A stretch of 10,736 bases of DNA from Treponema sp. Its GTDB lineage: Bacteria; Spirochaetota; Spirochaetia; Treponematales; Breznakiellaceae. The position numbers and the translations under genes were made by a program. Location: positions 1 through 10,736 of the forward strand of contig JAITBO010000158.1 of assembly GCA_031283505.1 (NCBI GenBank), in the 5' to 3' direction. Below, piece by piece: positions 1-5,883 of the stretch (the first letter of the stretch is position 1; every line of letters begins with the position of its first letter). The notes under the pieces were generated by a model that had not been told where the DNA came from, did not search any database, and was given only the letters and a program-made list of their open reading frames with translations.

Positions 1-378
1 CGCAAGACCGTCGGATACTTCCGCTTCGACACCGCCGAAGAATGCGCCGCCTTGGCCGAAGTGTACCGCTGGCTGTGCCCCCTGTATAATTACTGGATGC
101 CCTCGTTTCGTCTGGTTGCCAAAGAGAAACAGGCGGACGGTCGCTACCGGAAGGTCTACGAAAAGGAGCCGAGGACACCCTATGAACGGCTGATGGAATC
201 GCCTGATGTATCCGAGGAGTGCAAGGCCGAGCTTCTGCGGCGGAAGGCGGGGAATAACCCGGTAGAACTGAACCGGAGGCTGAACGAGGCGGTTGAGCAG
301 ATCTTGAAACTAAACCGGGAAAAAAAGTATGGTGAAAAAGGCTCCTGTCAGGAGGATGGTCAGGACCCGGCGGCCTGA
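1..378 (+). CDS. Integrase-type transposase, C-terminal fragment (5' end outside window)
   Basis: The reading frame is open from base 1 to the TGA ending at 378, so the gene starts left of the window; the TTG at 52 is only an internal codon. The 125 visible residues begin with a GYFRFDT motif followed by an aromatic stretch (EVYRWLCPLYNYWMPSFRLV) and a basic KEKQADGRYRKVYEKEPRTPYERL segment. This resembles the region after the catalytic DDE core in integrase-like (rve) transposases, where GYxRYDT, a residue string ending in PSxKL and TPYQRLL are typical. A charged, probably helical tail follows, with NPVELNRRLNEAVEQILKL near its start. The catalytic acidic residues lie off-window, so activity and exact IS family cannot be judged. 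The family call rests on resemblance and is moderately sure. Confidence 0.6.
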   Translation, partial: RKTVGYFRFDTAEECAALAEVYRWLCPLYNYWMPSFRLVAKEKQADGRYRKVYEKEPRTPYERLMESPDVSEECKAELLRRKAGNNPVELNRRLNEAVEQILKLNREKKYGEKGSCQEDGQDPAA

Positions 379-449
379 TATTGGCTAGGTTTTTGTTTCC
401 GGGCAACCGCCCCTTTTCGACGAGATTAATTATTAGGCAATGCGATCCC
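379..449. mobile_element. Possible right end of the insertion sequence
   Basis: The 70 bases after the transposase stop are non-coding and AT-richer than the surrounding genes. They contain two related short motifs, GGGCAACCGC at 401-410 and AGGCAATGCG at 435-444, both preceded by T-rich sequence. Repeated GGCAA-type motifs near the tips would suit transposase binding sites at an element end. The left end is outside the window and no target duplication can be checked, so this is an inference from position and motif repetition. Confidence 0.3.
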
Positions 450-489
450 TTGATCTTCCGGCCCTTCTGTATTAGAGTAAGGTTATATT
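450..489 (+). promoter_or_regulatory. Putative promoter of the gcv operon
   Basis: TATATT at 484-489 matches the bacterial -10 consensus at five of six positions. It would place transcription start near 496, just before the first paired base of the riboswitch at about 498-500. No good -35 sits 16-18 bases upstream of it. An alternative pair is TTGATC (450-455) and TAGAGT (473-478), with a 17-base spacer. The location fits the riboswitch start; the exact boxes are uncertain. Confidence 0.4.
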
Positions 490-497
490 CGAATGAC

Positions 498-735
498 GGG
501 TCCGGGAGAGAACAGGGAAGCCGCACGAAATACCATGACCGGTTGGACAGGGTATTCCGGGGGGCGGTCCTCTGTCGCCGAAGGGGCAAGGGCGGAAAAC
601 TCTCAGGCAAAAGTACCGGACTCTGACGAAACTCCGAAAAGCCGCAGATTTGGCATACAAAGACTGCGGCACCGAAGAGGCAATTCTCCGGCGGCCAGTT
701 CCGGTTTTCTGGGGAAGAATCTTTCAGGTAAGGAC
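498..735 (+). promoter_or_regulatory. Tandem glycine riboswitch (two aptamers)
   Basis: This RNA leader binds glycine and controls the gcv genes downstream. Aptamer 1 is closed by GTCCGG (500-505) pairing with CCGGAC (616-621). GAGAG (506-510) pairs with CTCTC (600-604), and the conserved core strings GCCGAAGGGGCAA (577-589) and CTCTCAGGCAAAAG (600-613) are present. Aptamer 2 follows after a short linker. Its P3-type stem is GCCGCAG (641-647) with CTGCGGC (664-670), then CACCGAAGAGGCAA (670-683) and CTTTCAGGTAAGGAC (721-735). Its closing P1 stem looks weak: GAAA (636-639) with TTTC (722-725), plus TCC (633-635) with GGA (732-734). The paired-aptamer design and the location before gcvT are classic for this class. 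Most gcv-linked members turn expression on when glycine is high; direction here is inferred from that precedent. Confidence 0.93.
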
Positions 736-769
736 CTGTATAAAATGCTGTGCATTTTATACAGGTCCT
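731..769 (+). terminator. Perfect 18-bp hairpin at the end of aptamer 2 (expression platform, terminator or inserted palindrome)
   Basis: Bases 731-748 are the exact reverse complement of 752-769, with a three-base TGT loop at 749-751. The stem starts AGGACCTGTA and ends in AT-rich sequence near the loop. Its 5' arm includes GGA (732-734), the bases that would close P1 of aptamer 2, so folding of the hairpin and of P1 should exclude each other. That is expected of an expression platform, but no run of T follows the stem (the next bases are CAGGAACGGGG), so a standard intrinsic terminator is not supported. Near-identical hexamers CAGGTA (725-730) and CAGGAA (770-775) flank it, which leaves open insertion of a small palindromic element. 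The inverted repeat is certain; its role is not. Confidence 0.6.
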
Positions 770-893
770 CAGGAACGGGGCGCATTTCGGGATCATCAGG
801 CTCTCAAGCCAGGCTGTCTGGGGGGTCTAAAGCGGTTCCGGCGATATACCTGTCTTTGGAGGACAGGCGTCTGTTTTCCTGAAAGAGGCTGAT
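770..893 (+). promoter_or_regulatory. Distal leader between riboswitch and gcvT, with terminator-like hairpin
   Basis: No gene is visible in these 124 bases. Three pairings can be read: GGCT (799-802) with AGCC (807-810); GGAAC (772-776) with GTTCC (835-839); and CCTGTC (849-854) with GACAGG (862-867), followed by CGTCTGTTTTCC. The last has a T-rich tail at 872-877 and could be a weak terminator or could hinder translation initiation. A competing fold joins GG (861-862) and CAG (864-866) with CTG (871-873) and CC (878-879). The ribosome binding site is GAGG at 885-888, before the TTG start at 894. Whether this part takes part in glycine control is an inference. Confidence 0.35.
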
Positions 894-2006
894 TTGGAAA
901 AGAAAACTCCCCTTTATCAATGGCATTTATCCCATGGCGGAAGGATAGTTCCCTTTGCGGGTTATTTCCTGCCCGTGCAGTATGAGCAGGGCCTCATCGC
1001 CGAACATCTGGCGGTCCGGAAAAAGGCCGGCCTTTTCGACGTATCCCACATGGGGGAATTTGTGCTTCAGGGTCCGGGCGCCCTGGCTGCCCTTCAACGC
1101 ATACTCACCAACGATTTTTCCAATATGAGCATAGGCCGGGTCCGGTACACCCTGATGTGCGGTAATGGGGGTGGCGTCATCGACGACCTTGTGGTGTGCA
1201 GGATGGCGGAAAACCGGTATATGCTGGTGGTAAACGCCGCCAACCGGGACAAGGACGCCGCCTGGATACGGGCCTGCCTTGCCGGCCACCGGGAAGGCGG
1301 AAAAGCCGCCGATGTTTCCTTTGAGGATGTCTCCGATTCCCTTGCCCAGATAGCTCTCCAAGGACCGGAGTCGGAGGCCATACTCGCATCCCTTTCGGCA
1401 GCCATCCCGGAAAAGTATTACACCCTCATCGAAAACGGCAGCGTCGCGGGCATCGGATGCATCGTTTCGCGTACCGGGTATACCGGAGAAATGGGGTTTG
1501 AACTTTACTGTTCCCCGGAAAAGGTGCAGGACCTATGGGAAGCGCTTCTTGAAGCAGGCAAGGACAAAGGGCTCATCCCCTGCGGCCTTGGCGCCAGGGA
1601 CACTCTGCGGCTGGAAGCGGCCATGCCCCTTTATGGTCACGAGATGGACGAGACCGCAACGCCCTTTGAAGCCGGCCTGGGCTTTGCCGTCAAAATGGAC
1701 AAGGACGGTTTTATAGGAAGGAAAGCCCTTCTGGGAAAGGAGAAGCCCTCCCGCGTCAGGGTCGGCCTGCGCGTTACCGGCAGGGGCATAGTTCGGGAAG
1801 GGTCGAGCCTTTTCCGCCGGGGGGAACTTGTAGGAAAAACCACGTCGGGGACCTTCTGCCCTTATTTGAAAGAGGCCCTGGCCATGGCCCTGGTGGACGC
1901 CGCCTGCGCCGAGCCGGGGACGCGGATAGAAGCGGACGTGCGGGGAAAGATGATCGGAGCGGAAATATGCGCCCTTCCCTTCTACAGCAAAAAAACTATT
2001 TTATGA
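894..2006 (+). CDS. gcvT: Aminomethyltransferase, glycine cleavage system T protein
   Basis: GcvT transfers the one-carbon unit from the aminomethyl-lipoyl arm of H protein to tetrahydrofolate, giving 5,10-methylene-tetrahydrofolate and ammonia in the cytosol. At 370 residues it has the family's usual length. Visible landmarks are LFDVSHMGEF (47-56), GGGVIDDLVV (92-101) whose acidic residues match the folate-binding/catalytic Asp region, NAANRDKD (114-121), SRTGYTGEMGFELY (192-205), GLGARDTLRLEAAMPLYGHE (231-250), and the C-terminal barrel with TTSGTFCPYL (316-325). The start is TTG at 894 with an AGAGG ribosome site five bases upstream; no ATG upstream fits. It is the first gene of the operon under the glycine riboswitch. 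A 136-base spacer holding a structured repeat precedes gcvH. Confidence 0.96.
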   Translation: MEKKTPLYQWHLSHGGRIVPFAGYFLPVQYEQGLIAEHLAVRKKAGLFDVSHMGEFVLQGPGALAALQRILTNDFSNMSIGRVRYTLMCGNGGGVIDDLVVCRMAENRYMLVVNAANRDKDAAWIRACLAGHREGGKAADVSFEDVSDSLAQIALQGPESEAILASLSAAIPEKYYTLIENGSVAGIGCIVSRTGYTGEMGFELYCSPEKVQDLWEALLEAGKDKGLIPCGLGARDTLRLEAAMPLYGHEMDETATPFEAGLGFAVKMDKDGFIGRKALLGKEKPSRVRVGLRVTGRGIVREGSSLFRRGELVGKTTSGTFCPYLKEALAMALVDAACAEPGTRIEADVRGKMIGAEICALPFYSKKTIL

Positions 2007-2012
2007 GGAGCC

Positions 2013-2115
2013 GGTTTAAAAGTCTGGTACAAATACGTGCAAGTGAATCGGATAAAGCAAGAGGTTTTCCCAAAACCGTGTGCGTTAGCGCACAGTCAAT
2101 TAGTTTTGGGACAGG
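2013..2115 (+). repeat. Structured dispersed repeat, copy 1 (upstream of gcvH)
   Basis: The core at 2063-2115 matches the reverse complement of 7104-7156 at 48 of 53 positions. It folds as a hairpin within a hairpin: outer TCCCAAAAC (2068-2076) with GTTTTGGGA (2103-2111), inner TGTGCG (2079-2084) with CGCACA (2089-2094) and a TTAG loop. The left part carries GGTTTAAA at 2013-2020, also present in the other copy, and CAAATACGTG at 2030-2039, which appears inverted there. The repeat ends 27 bases before the gcvH start and fills most of the gcvT-gcvH spacer. It might affect mRNA processing or partial termination inside the operon, or be a small mobile palindromic repeat. No T-run follows the stem. 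Confidence 0.8.
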
Positions 2116-2142
2116 CTTACGGAATAAATTGGAGGAATCAAA

Positions 2143-2520
2143 ATGCATTTACCGGAAGAATTGAAGTACACCAAATCTCACGAATGGGTGCGGATACTGG
2201 AAGGGGGGATCATCGAAATCGGCCTCAGCGACTTTGCCCAGCAGGAATTAGGAGACATAGTGTTTGTCAGCCTGCCTGAACCGGGAGACAGCCTAAGCGC
2301 GGGAGCTTCCTTCGCGGATGTCGAATCGGTAAAGGCGGTTTCGGAAGTTTACAGCCCGGTCACCGGGACGGTAAAAGAAGCCAACCAGACGGTTGCCGCT
2401 TCCCCGGAACTCATCAACGAATCGCCCTACGAAGCCTGGCTCATCCGCGCCGAAGGGGACATAGCCCCGGAGGAACTCCTCAGCGCGGCGGAATACAAAG
2501 CCAAACTCCCACAGGAATAA
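2143..2520 (+). CDS. gcvH: Glycine cleavage system H protein (lipoyl carrier)
   Basis: GcvH is the small shuttle of the glycine cleavage complex. Its lipoyl-lysine receives the aminomethyl group from the P protein, presents it to T protein, and is then reoxidised by L protein. The 125-residue product is of normal size. It opens with LKYTKSHEWVR (7-17), then IGLSDFAQQELGDIVFVSLP (26-45), and has the lipoylation motif DVESVKAVSEVYSP (59-72) with Lys64 as the modified residue, then SPVTGTVKEAN and the NESPYEAWLI segment near residue 90. The start is set by a strong GGAGG site at 2131-2135, seven bases before ATG. The gene is 18 bases from gcvPA. No lipoate ligase or lipoyl synthase gene is in the window, so lipoylation enzymes must be encoded elsewhere. 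Confidence 0.96.
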   Translation: MHLPEELKYTKSHEWVRILEGGIIEIGLSDFAQQELGDIVFVSLPEPGDSLSAGASFADVESVKAVSEVYSPVTGTVKEANQTVAASPELINESPYEAWLIRAEGDIAPEELLSAAEYKAKLPQE

Positions 2521-2538
2521 GGGCGGGGGACGGCGATC

Positions 2539-3852
2539 ATGGGTTCCTACATTCCTAATACCGAAGCTGGCCGCCGGGCCATGCTTGAGGTCATAGGCAG
2601 AAAATCTGTTGACGAACTTTTCGCGGTCATCCCCGGGGAAGCGCTGGTCAAGGAACTGCGCCTTCCTTCCGGTATGTCGGAAATGGAGACGGCGCGGAAA
2701 ATCACCGCCCTGGCAGGGGAAAACAAAGTTTTCCCGGTGTGTTTCCGGGGCGCCGGCGCGTACCGCCACTATATCCCCGCAGCGGTCAAGCGGATAACCG
2801 CCAACGAAAGTTTTATTACCGCTTACACGCCCTATCAGGCGGAAATCAGCCAGGGTATACTTCAATCCATATTTGAATACCAGAGCATGATCTGCGAACT
2901 CACGGGCCTTGATGTCTCCAACGCCTCAGTCTACGACGGGGCGAGCGCTGCGGCTGAAGCGGTGAATATGTGCCGGGAACGCGGCAGAAACGGTGTGTAT
3001 ATTTCCGCCGCCGCCCATCCCCAGGTCATCGAAACCATCAAAACCTACTGCCATGGCTATGGCGTCCCCGTCACCCTTGTTCCCTTTGGCGAAGACGGCA
3101 AAACCGATCCCGCCGCCCTGAAGCAAGCTCTGACCGGCGGCGCCGCCTGTTTCTACCTCCAAAATCCGAACTTCTTCGGCCTCATCGAGGACGTTCCAAA
3201 AACGGCGGAAATCGTACACACCGCAGGGGCCTTGTTCGTGGAAGGGGTAAACCCCATGTCACTGGGGATACTGGAAAGCCCCGGAGTATGCGGCGCGGAC
3301 ATCGCTGTAGGCGAAGGCCAGCCCTTGGGCCTGCCTCTGGCCTTCGGCGGCCCCTACCTGGGCTTTATGGCCTGCAAAAGCGCCCTTATGCGCAGGATAC
3401 CCGGCAGAATCGCCGGTGAAACCACCGATGCCGAAGGAAAACGGGCCTTTGTGCTGACTCTCCAGGCCAGGGAACAGCACATACGCCGGGAAAAAGCATC
3501 CAGCAACCTGTGTTCCAACGAGGCCCACTGCGCCCTTACCGCGGCAGTATACCTCTCGGTGATGGGACAAGCGGGGTTCGCTGAAGCATCCAGGCAATGC
3601 CATGCCAAAGCGGTCTACGCGGCGCAACAGTTTTCCTCCCTCCCCGGTTTTTCGCTGGTCTACGGCGGCGAGTTCTTCAACGAATTCGTCACCCGCTGTC
3701 CCGGCCCGGAAAAAACGCTCCGCCTTCTTGAGGAACACGGCATCCTCGGCGGTTATCCCCTGCCGGAAAACCGCATCCTCTGGTGTGTCACCGAAGCGAA
3801 CGCCAAAGAAGAAATCGACGAACTCATTGCTATCCTCAGGGGGGCCCTATGA
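2539..3852 (+). CDS. gcvPA: Glycine dehydrogenase (decarboxylating) subunit 1
   Basis: This is the N-terminal half of the split P protein. With GcvPB it forms the pyridoxal-phosphate enzyme that decarboxylates glycine and loads the aminomethyl group on GcvH. The 437-residue length is typical of subunit 1. Landmarks are SYIPNTEAGRRAMLEVIG (3-20), FRGAGAYRHYIPAAV (69-83), AYTPYQAEISQGILQ (95-109), YDGASAAAEAV (132-142), QNPNFFG (208-214) and REQHIRREKASSNLCSN (311-327), the last a hallmark of the family. The PLP-binding lysine is in the partner subunit, as expected. Initiation is at ATG 2539 behind a G-rich, not very canonical ribosome site (GGGGGA near 2525-2530). The stop codon overlaps the ATG of a small ORF (ATGA at 3849-3852). 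Confidence 0.96.
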   Translation: MGSYIPNTEAGRRAMLEVIGRKSVDELFAVIPGEALVKELRLPSGMSEMETARKITALAGENKVFPVCFRGAGAYRHYIPAAVKRITANESFITAYTPYQAEISQGILQSIFEYQSMICELTGLDVSNASVYDGASAAAEAVNMCRERGRNGVYISAAAHPQVIETIKTYCHGYGVPVTLVPFGEDGKTDPAALKQALTGGAACFYLQNPNFFGLIEDVPKTAEIVHTAGALFVEGVNPMSLGILESPGVCGADIAVGEGQPLGLPLAFGGPYLGFMACKSALMRRIPGRIAGETTDAEGKRAFVLTLQAREQHIRREKASSNLCSNEAHCALTAAVYLSVMGQAGFAEASRQCHAKAVYAAQQFSSLPGFSLVYGGEFFNEFVTRCPGPEKTLRLLEEHGILGGYPLPENRILWCVTEANAKEEIDELIAILRGAL

Positions 3853-4019
3853 TGACCGGGGATTTGCCCTGTAGGAATTTGGGCGCACCCCCGCCTGCGG
3901 CGTACTTGCGGGATTTCCGCTTCTATCCCTTGTGCGGACGGCTGAACGTTTGCTTGACGGCCCGGGGAAGCTTGCGTCCCTATTCATCGGAGGAAGGTTT
4001 TCATGAAACTGATATTTGA
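3849..4019 (+). CDS. Possible 56-aa bridging ORF between gcvPA and gcvPB (unrecognised)
   Basis: A 56-residue frame begins at an ATG that overlaps the gcvPA stop (ATGA). It is preceded by AGGGGGG at 3838-3844, ends 17 bases inside gcvPB, and spans the whole 150-base gap. The peptide starts MMTGDLPCRNLGAPPPAAY, contains RDFRFYPLCGRLNVCLTARG and has no recognised domain, signal peptide or membrane segment. It could be a translated small protein, a device coupling translation of the two P subunits, or a chance frame in inserted or repetitive DNA. gcvPB has its own good ribosome site, so coupling is not required. Split P genes are usually closely spaced, which makes the gap unusual. Confidence 0.25.
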   Translation: MMTGDLPCRNLGAPPPAAYLRDFRFYPLCGRLNVCLTARGSLRPYSSEEGFHETDI

Positions 4020-5427
4020 AAAAAGCAGGGAAGGTTTGGGCTGCGCCATTCTTCCCCCCTGTGACGTAATCGATGCTCCCCTGCCTGCGCGGATGACGCG
4101 GAAAAAACCCGCCCGCCTTCCCAGCCTGGACGAGAACCAAATATCCCGGCACTACAGCGCCCTGGCAAAACGGGTCTTTGGGGTAAACGACGGGTTTTAT
4201 CCCCTGGGTTCCTGTACCATGAAGTACAACCCCAAGCTGAACGAAGAACTGGCGGGGCTTCCGGGTTTTACGGACATACACCCCTTGCAGCCGGAACATA
4301 CCGTGCAGGGATGCCTCAAGGTTCTGGATCTGGCCGCCGGGTATCTCCGGGAGATCACCGGCATGGACGCCGTGAACTTCCAGCCCGCAGCGGGCGCCCA
4401 CGGGGAACTCACGGGGCTCCTCCTCATCAAGGCCAGCCACGAAAGCCGGGGAGATTCGGCGCGAAAGCGGATCATCGTTCCCGACAGCGCCCACGGTACC
4501 AACCCCGCCAGCGCGGTCATGGCGGGCTTCTCCGTAGTGAACATCCCATCGGGTCCCGGCGGATGCATAGATCTTGCGGCCCTGAAAGCCGCAACGGGTC
4601 CCGACACCGCGGGGCTCATGCTCACCAACCCGAACACCCTGGGCCTCTTCGATCCGAACATCCTGGAAATAACTCGCATCATTCACGAGGCAGGGGGCCT
4701 AAACTACTACGATGGGGCAAACCTCAACGCCATTGCGGGCATAGCGCGTCCCGGCGACATGGGCTTCGATGTGGTTCACCTCAACCTCCACAAAACCTTC
4801 GCCACCCCTCACGGCGGCGGTGGTCCGGGATCGGGAGCGGTGGGCTGTAAGAAGGCTCTGGCCCCCTTCCTGCCCCTTGTGGGCAGCGTCATGGAACGCG
4901 GCGCGGAGGAACACCCGCAAAGCATAGGCCGGGTGCGAGCCTTTGGGGGCAACTTCTTGGTGGCGGTACGGGCCGCCGCCTACCTCCTTACTCTGGGGAA
5001 GGAAAATATCCCCGAAGTCGCCAGAAACGCGGTACTCAACGCCAATTACATGATGGAGCGGCTGAGGGCAAAGTTGCCCCCCGCATATCCCGGCCCCTGT
5101 ATGCACGAGTTCGTCATATCCCTGGAAAAAATCAAGGCCGCCCACGGCGTTTCCGTCCTGGACTTTGCCAAAGCCCTGCAAGACAAGGGTGTGCATCCGC
5201 CGACCATCTACTTCCCCCTCATTGTCCACGAAGCGCTCATGATAGAGCCGACGGAAACCGAGTCCAGGGAAACCATTGACGAAGCGGTGGACGCTTTTCT
5301 GGCGGTGTACGAACAGGCCCTGACGGACAGCGAAAGCCTGCACGCCGCGCCGCGTACCACCGTCATAGGCAGGCCGGACGAGGTTAAGGCTGCCCGTCAG
5401 CCGGTGGTACGTTTCGGCGGGGATTAG
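4003..5427 (+). CDS. gcvPB: Glycine dehydrogenase (decarboxylating) subunit 2
   Basis: GcvPB is the C-terminal half of the split P protein and carries the PLP cofactor. Together with GcvPA it releases CO2 from glycine and passes the remaining aminomethyl group to lipoyl-GcvH. The 474 residues include the N-terminal LPSLDENQISRHYSALAKRV (39-58), FYPLGSCTMKYNPKLNE (65-81), FQPAAGAHGELTGLLLIKA (126-144), DSAHGTNPASA (161-171), LTNPNTLGLF (207-216), YYDGANLNAI (235-244) and HLNLHKTFATPHGGGGPG (259-276), where Lys264 should form the Schiff base. GGAGGA at 3989-3994 lies eight bases before the ATG and fixes the start. It is the last gene of the operon; the next gene region is on the opposite strand and begins directly after the stop codon. 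Confidence 0.96.
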   Translation: MKLIFEKSREGLGCAILPPCDVIDAPLPARMTRKKPARLPSLDENQISRHYSALAKRVFGVNDGFYPLGSCTMKYNPKLNEELAGLPGFTDIHPLQPEHTVQGCLKVLDLAAGYLREITGMDAVNFQPAAGAHGELTGLLLIKASHESRGDSARKRIIVPDSAHGTNPASAVMAGFSVVNIPSGPGGCIDLAALKAATGPDTAGLMLTNPNTLGLFDPNILEITRIIHEAGGLNYYDGANLNAIAGIARPGDMGFDVVHLNLHKTFATPHGGGGPGSGAVGCKKALAPFLPLVGSVMERGAEEHPQSIGRVRAFGGNFLVAVRAAAYLLTLGKENIPEVARNAVLNANYMMERLRAKLPPAYPGPCMHEFVISLEKIKAAHGVSVLDFAKALQDKGVHPPTIYFPLIVHEALMIEPTETESRETIDEAVDAFLAVYEQALTDSESLHAAPRTTVIGRPDEVKAARQPVVRFGGD

Positions 5428-5553
5428 TTACCTGACAGGCATCTTCATCTCTTTGATAAGCCGGATGCGGTCCATGCGAGGAGACGTTTCATTCGTCCCT
5501 TCTACGTATTCCACAGTTACCCCGGTACCACTCAAGTAACGGGCCGTCGGCAT
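5428..5553 (-). CDS. Hypothetical 41-aa ORF convergent with gcvPB
   Basis: A short minus-strand frame starts at ATG (5553) behind GAGGAG (plus positions 5559-5564) with five bases between, a well-placed ribosome site. It stops at a TAA whose last base abuts the gcvPB stop. The peptide begins MPTARYLSGTGVTVEYVEG and ends MDRIRLIKEMKMPVR; I do not recognise it. It overlaps the 79-codon frame upstream in another phase, as in compact mobile or phage-derived gene pairs. It could be the 3' remnant of a larger decayed gene. Its length alone cannot exclude chance, so the ribosome site is the main support. Confidence 0.3.
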   Translation of the reverse strand: MPTARYLSGTGVTVEYVEGTNETSPRMDRIRLIKEMKMPVR

Positions 5554-5728
5554 AGTTTCTCCTCACTCCCGCTTGAAACAATTCCCAAAAGGTTTCCCGC
5601 TTTACATTTTGCCGTAGCGGACAGAATACCTGCTGAGTTATGTGTATTGTCTCTTTGATTTTTTGGAAGAATCGTTCAAGGGCCTTCTGAAAATTTTCCT
5701 TGACTATCGGTATACCCCCTATTAACAC
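5489..5728 (-). CDS. Hypothetical 79-aa ORF, unknown or remnant
   Basis: A minus-strand frame of 79 codons begins at a GTG (5728) without a clear ribosome site. The frame stays open for nine more codons upstream with no ATG, GTG or TTG. The product is amphipathic and charged, with NFQKALERFFQKIKETIH (12-29) likely helical and a WELFQAGVRRNYADGPLLEW stretch later. No domain is recognised. Base composition is AT-richer than the flanking metabolic genes, consistent with acquired or decaying DNA. It overlaps the start of the 41-residue frame in a different phase. It could be a phage- or element-derived small gene, or not a gene at all. Confidence 0.25.
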   Translation of the reverse strand: MLIGGIPIVKENFQKALERFFQKIKETIHITQQVFCPLRQNVKRETFWELFQAGVRRNYADGPLLEWYRGNCGIRRRDE

Positions 5729-5798
5729 TAAATTTGCCCCACAATTCAGGTATCCTTATCTGTTTTAAGAACTCACCTTACGCACCGGAGCCAAAATT

Positions 5799-5879
5799 GA
5801 AAAAATTCAACCACGAACCTCACAAGCAAACTATGAATTTAACCTCAAAAGTTTGTGTTGTTCGTATGGTTAAGTGGTT
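5799..5879 (-). terminator. Imperfect hairpin with T-run after glycerate kinase
   Basis: Starting four bases after the kinase stop codon, an imperfect inverted repeat joins AACCAC (5809-5814) with GTGGTT (5874-5879). A second block at the inner end joins CAAACT (5827-5832) with AGTTTG (5850-5855), and irregular pairing lies between. Read on the minus strand, the stem is followed by GAATTTTTTC, so it can act as an intrinsic terminator for the kinase. It sits between convergent transcription units. The arms resemble the GTTCGTG-rich intergenic palindromes seen in many bacterial genomes; that comparison is from memory. Confidence 0.5.
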
Positions 5880-5883
5880 CATA

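Noticed and set aside
770..850. A third glycine aptamer after the palindrome
   Set aside because: Strings such as GGCTCTCAAG look superficially similar, but the ACCGAAG-type core and the CTYTCAGG-AAAG block are missing.
381..892. Several short open frames on both strands across the gcv leader
   Set aside because: They run through the conserved aptamer cores and the palindrome; the RNA structure explains the sequence better than coding does.
3847..4686. 279-codon minus-strand frame opposite gcvPB
   Set aside because: It is antisense to the conserved PLP enzyme, with low-complexity shadow composition and no independent support.
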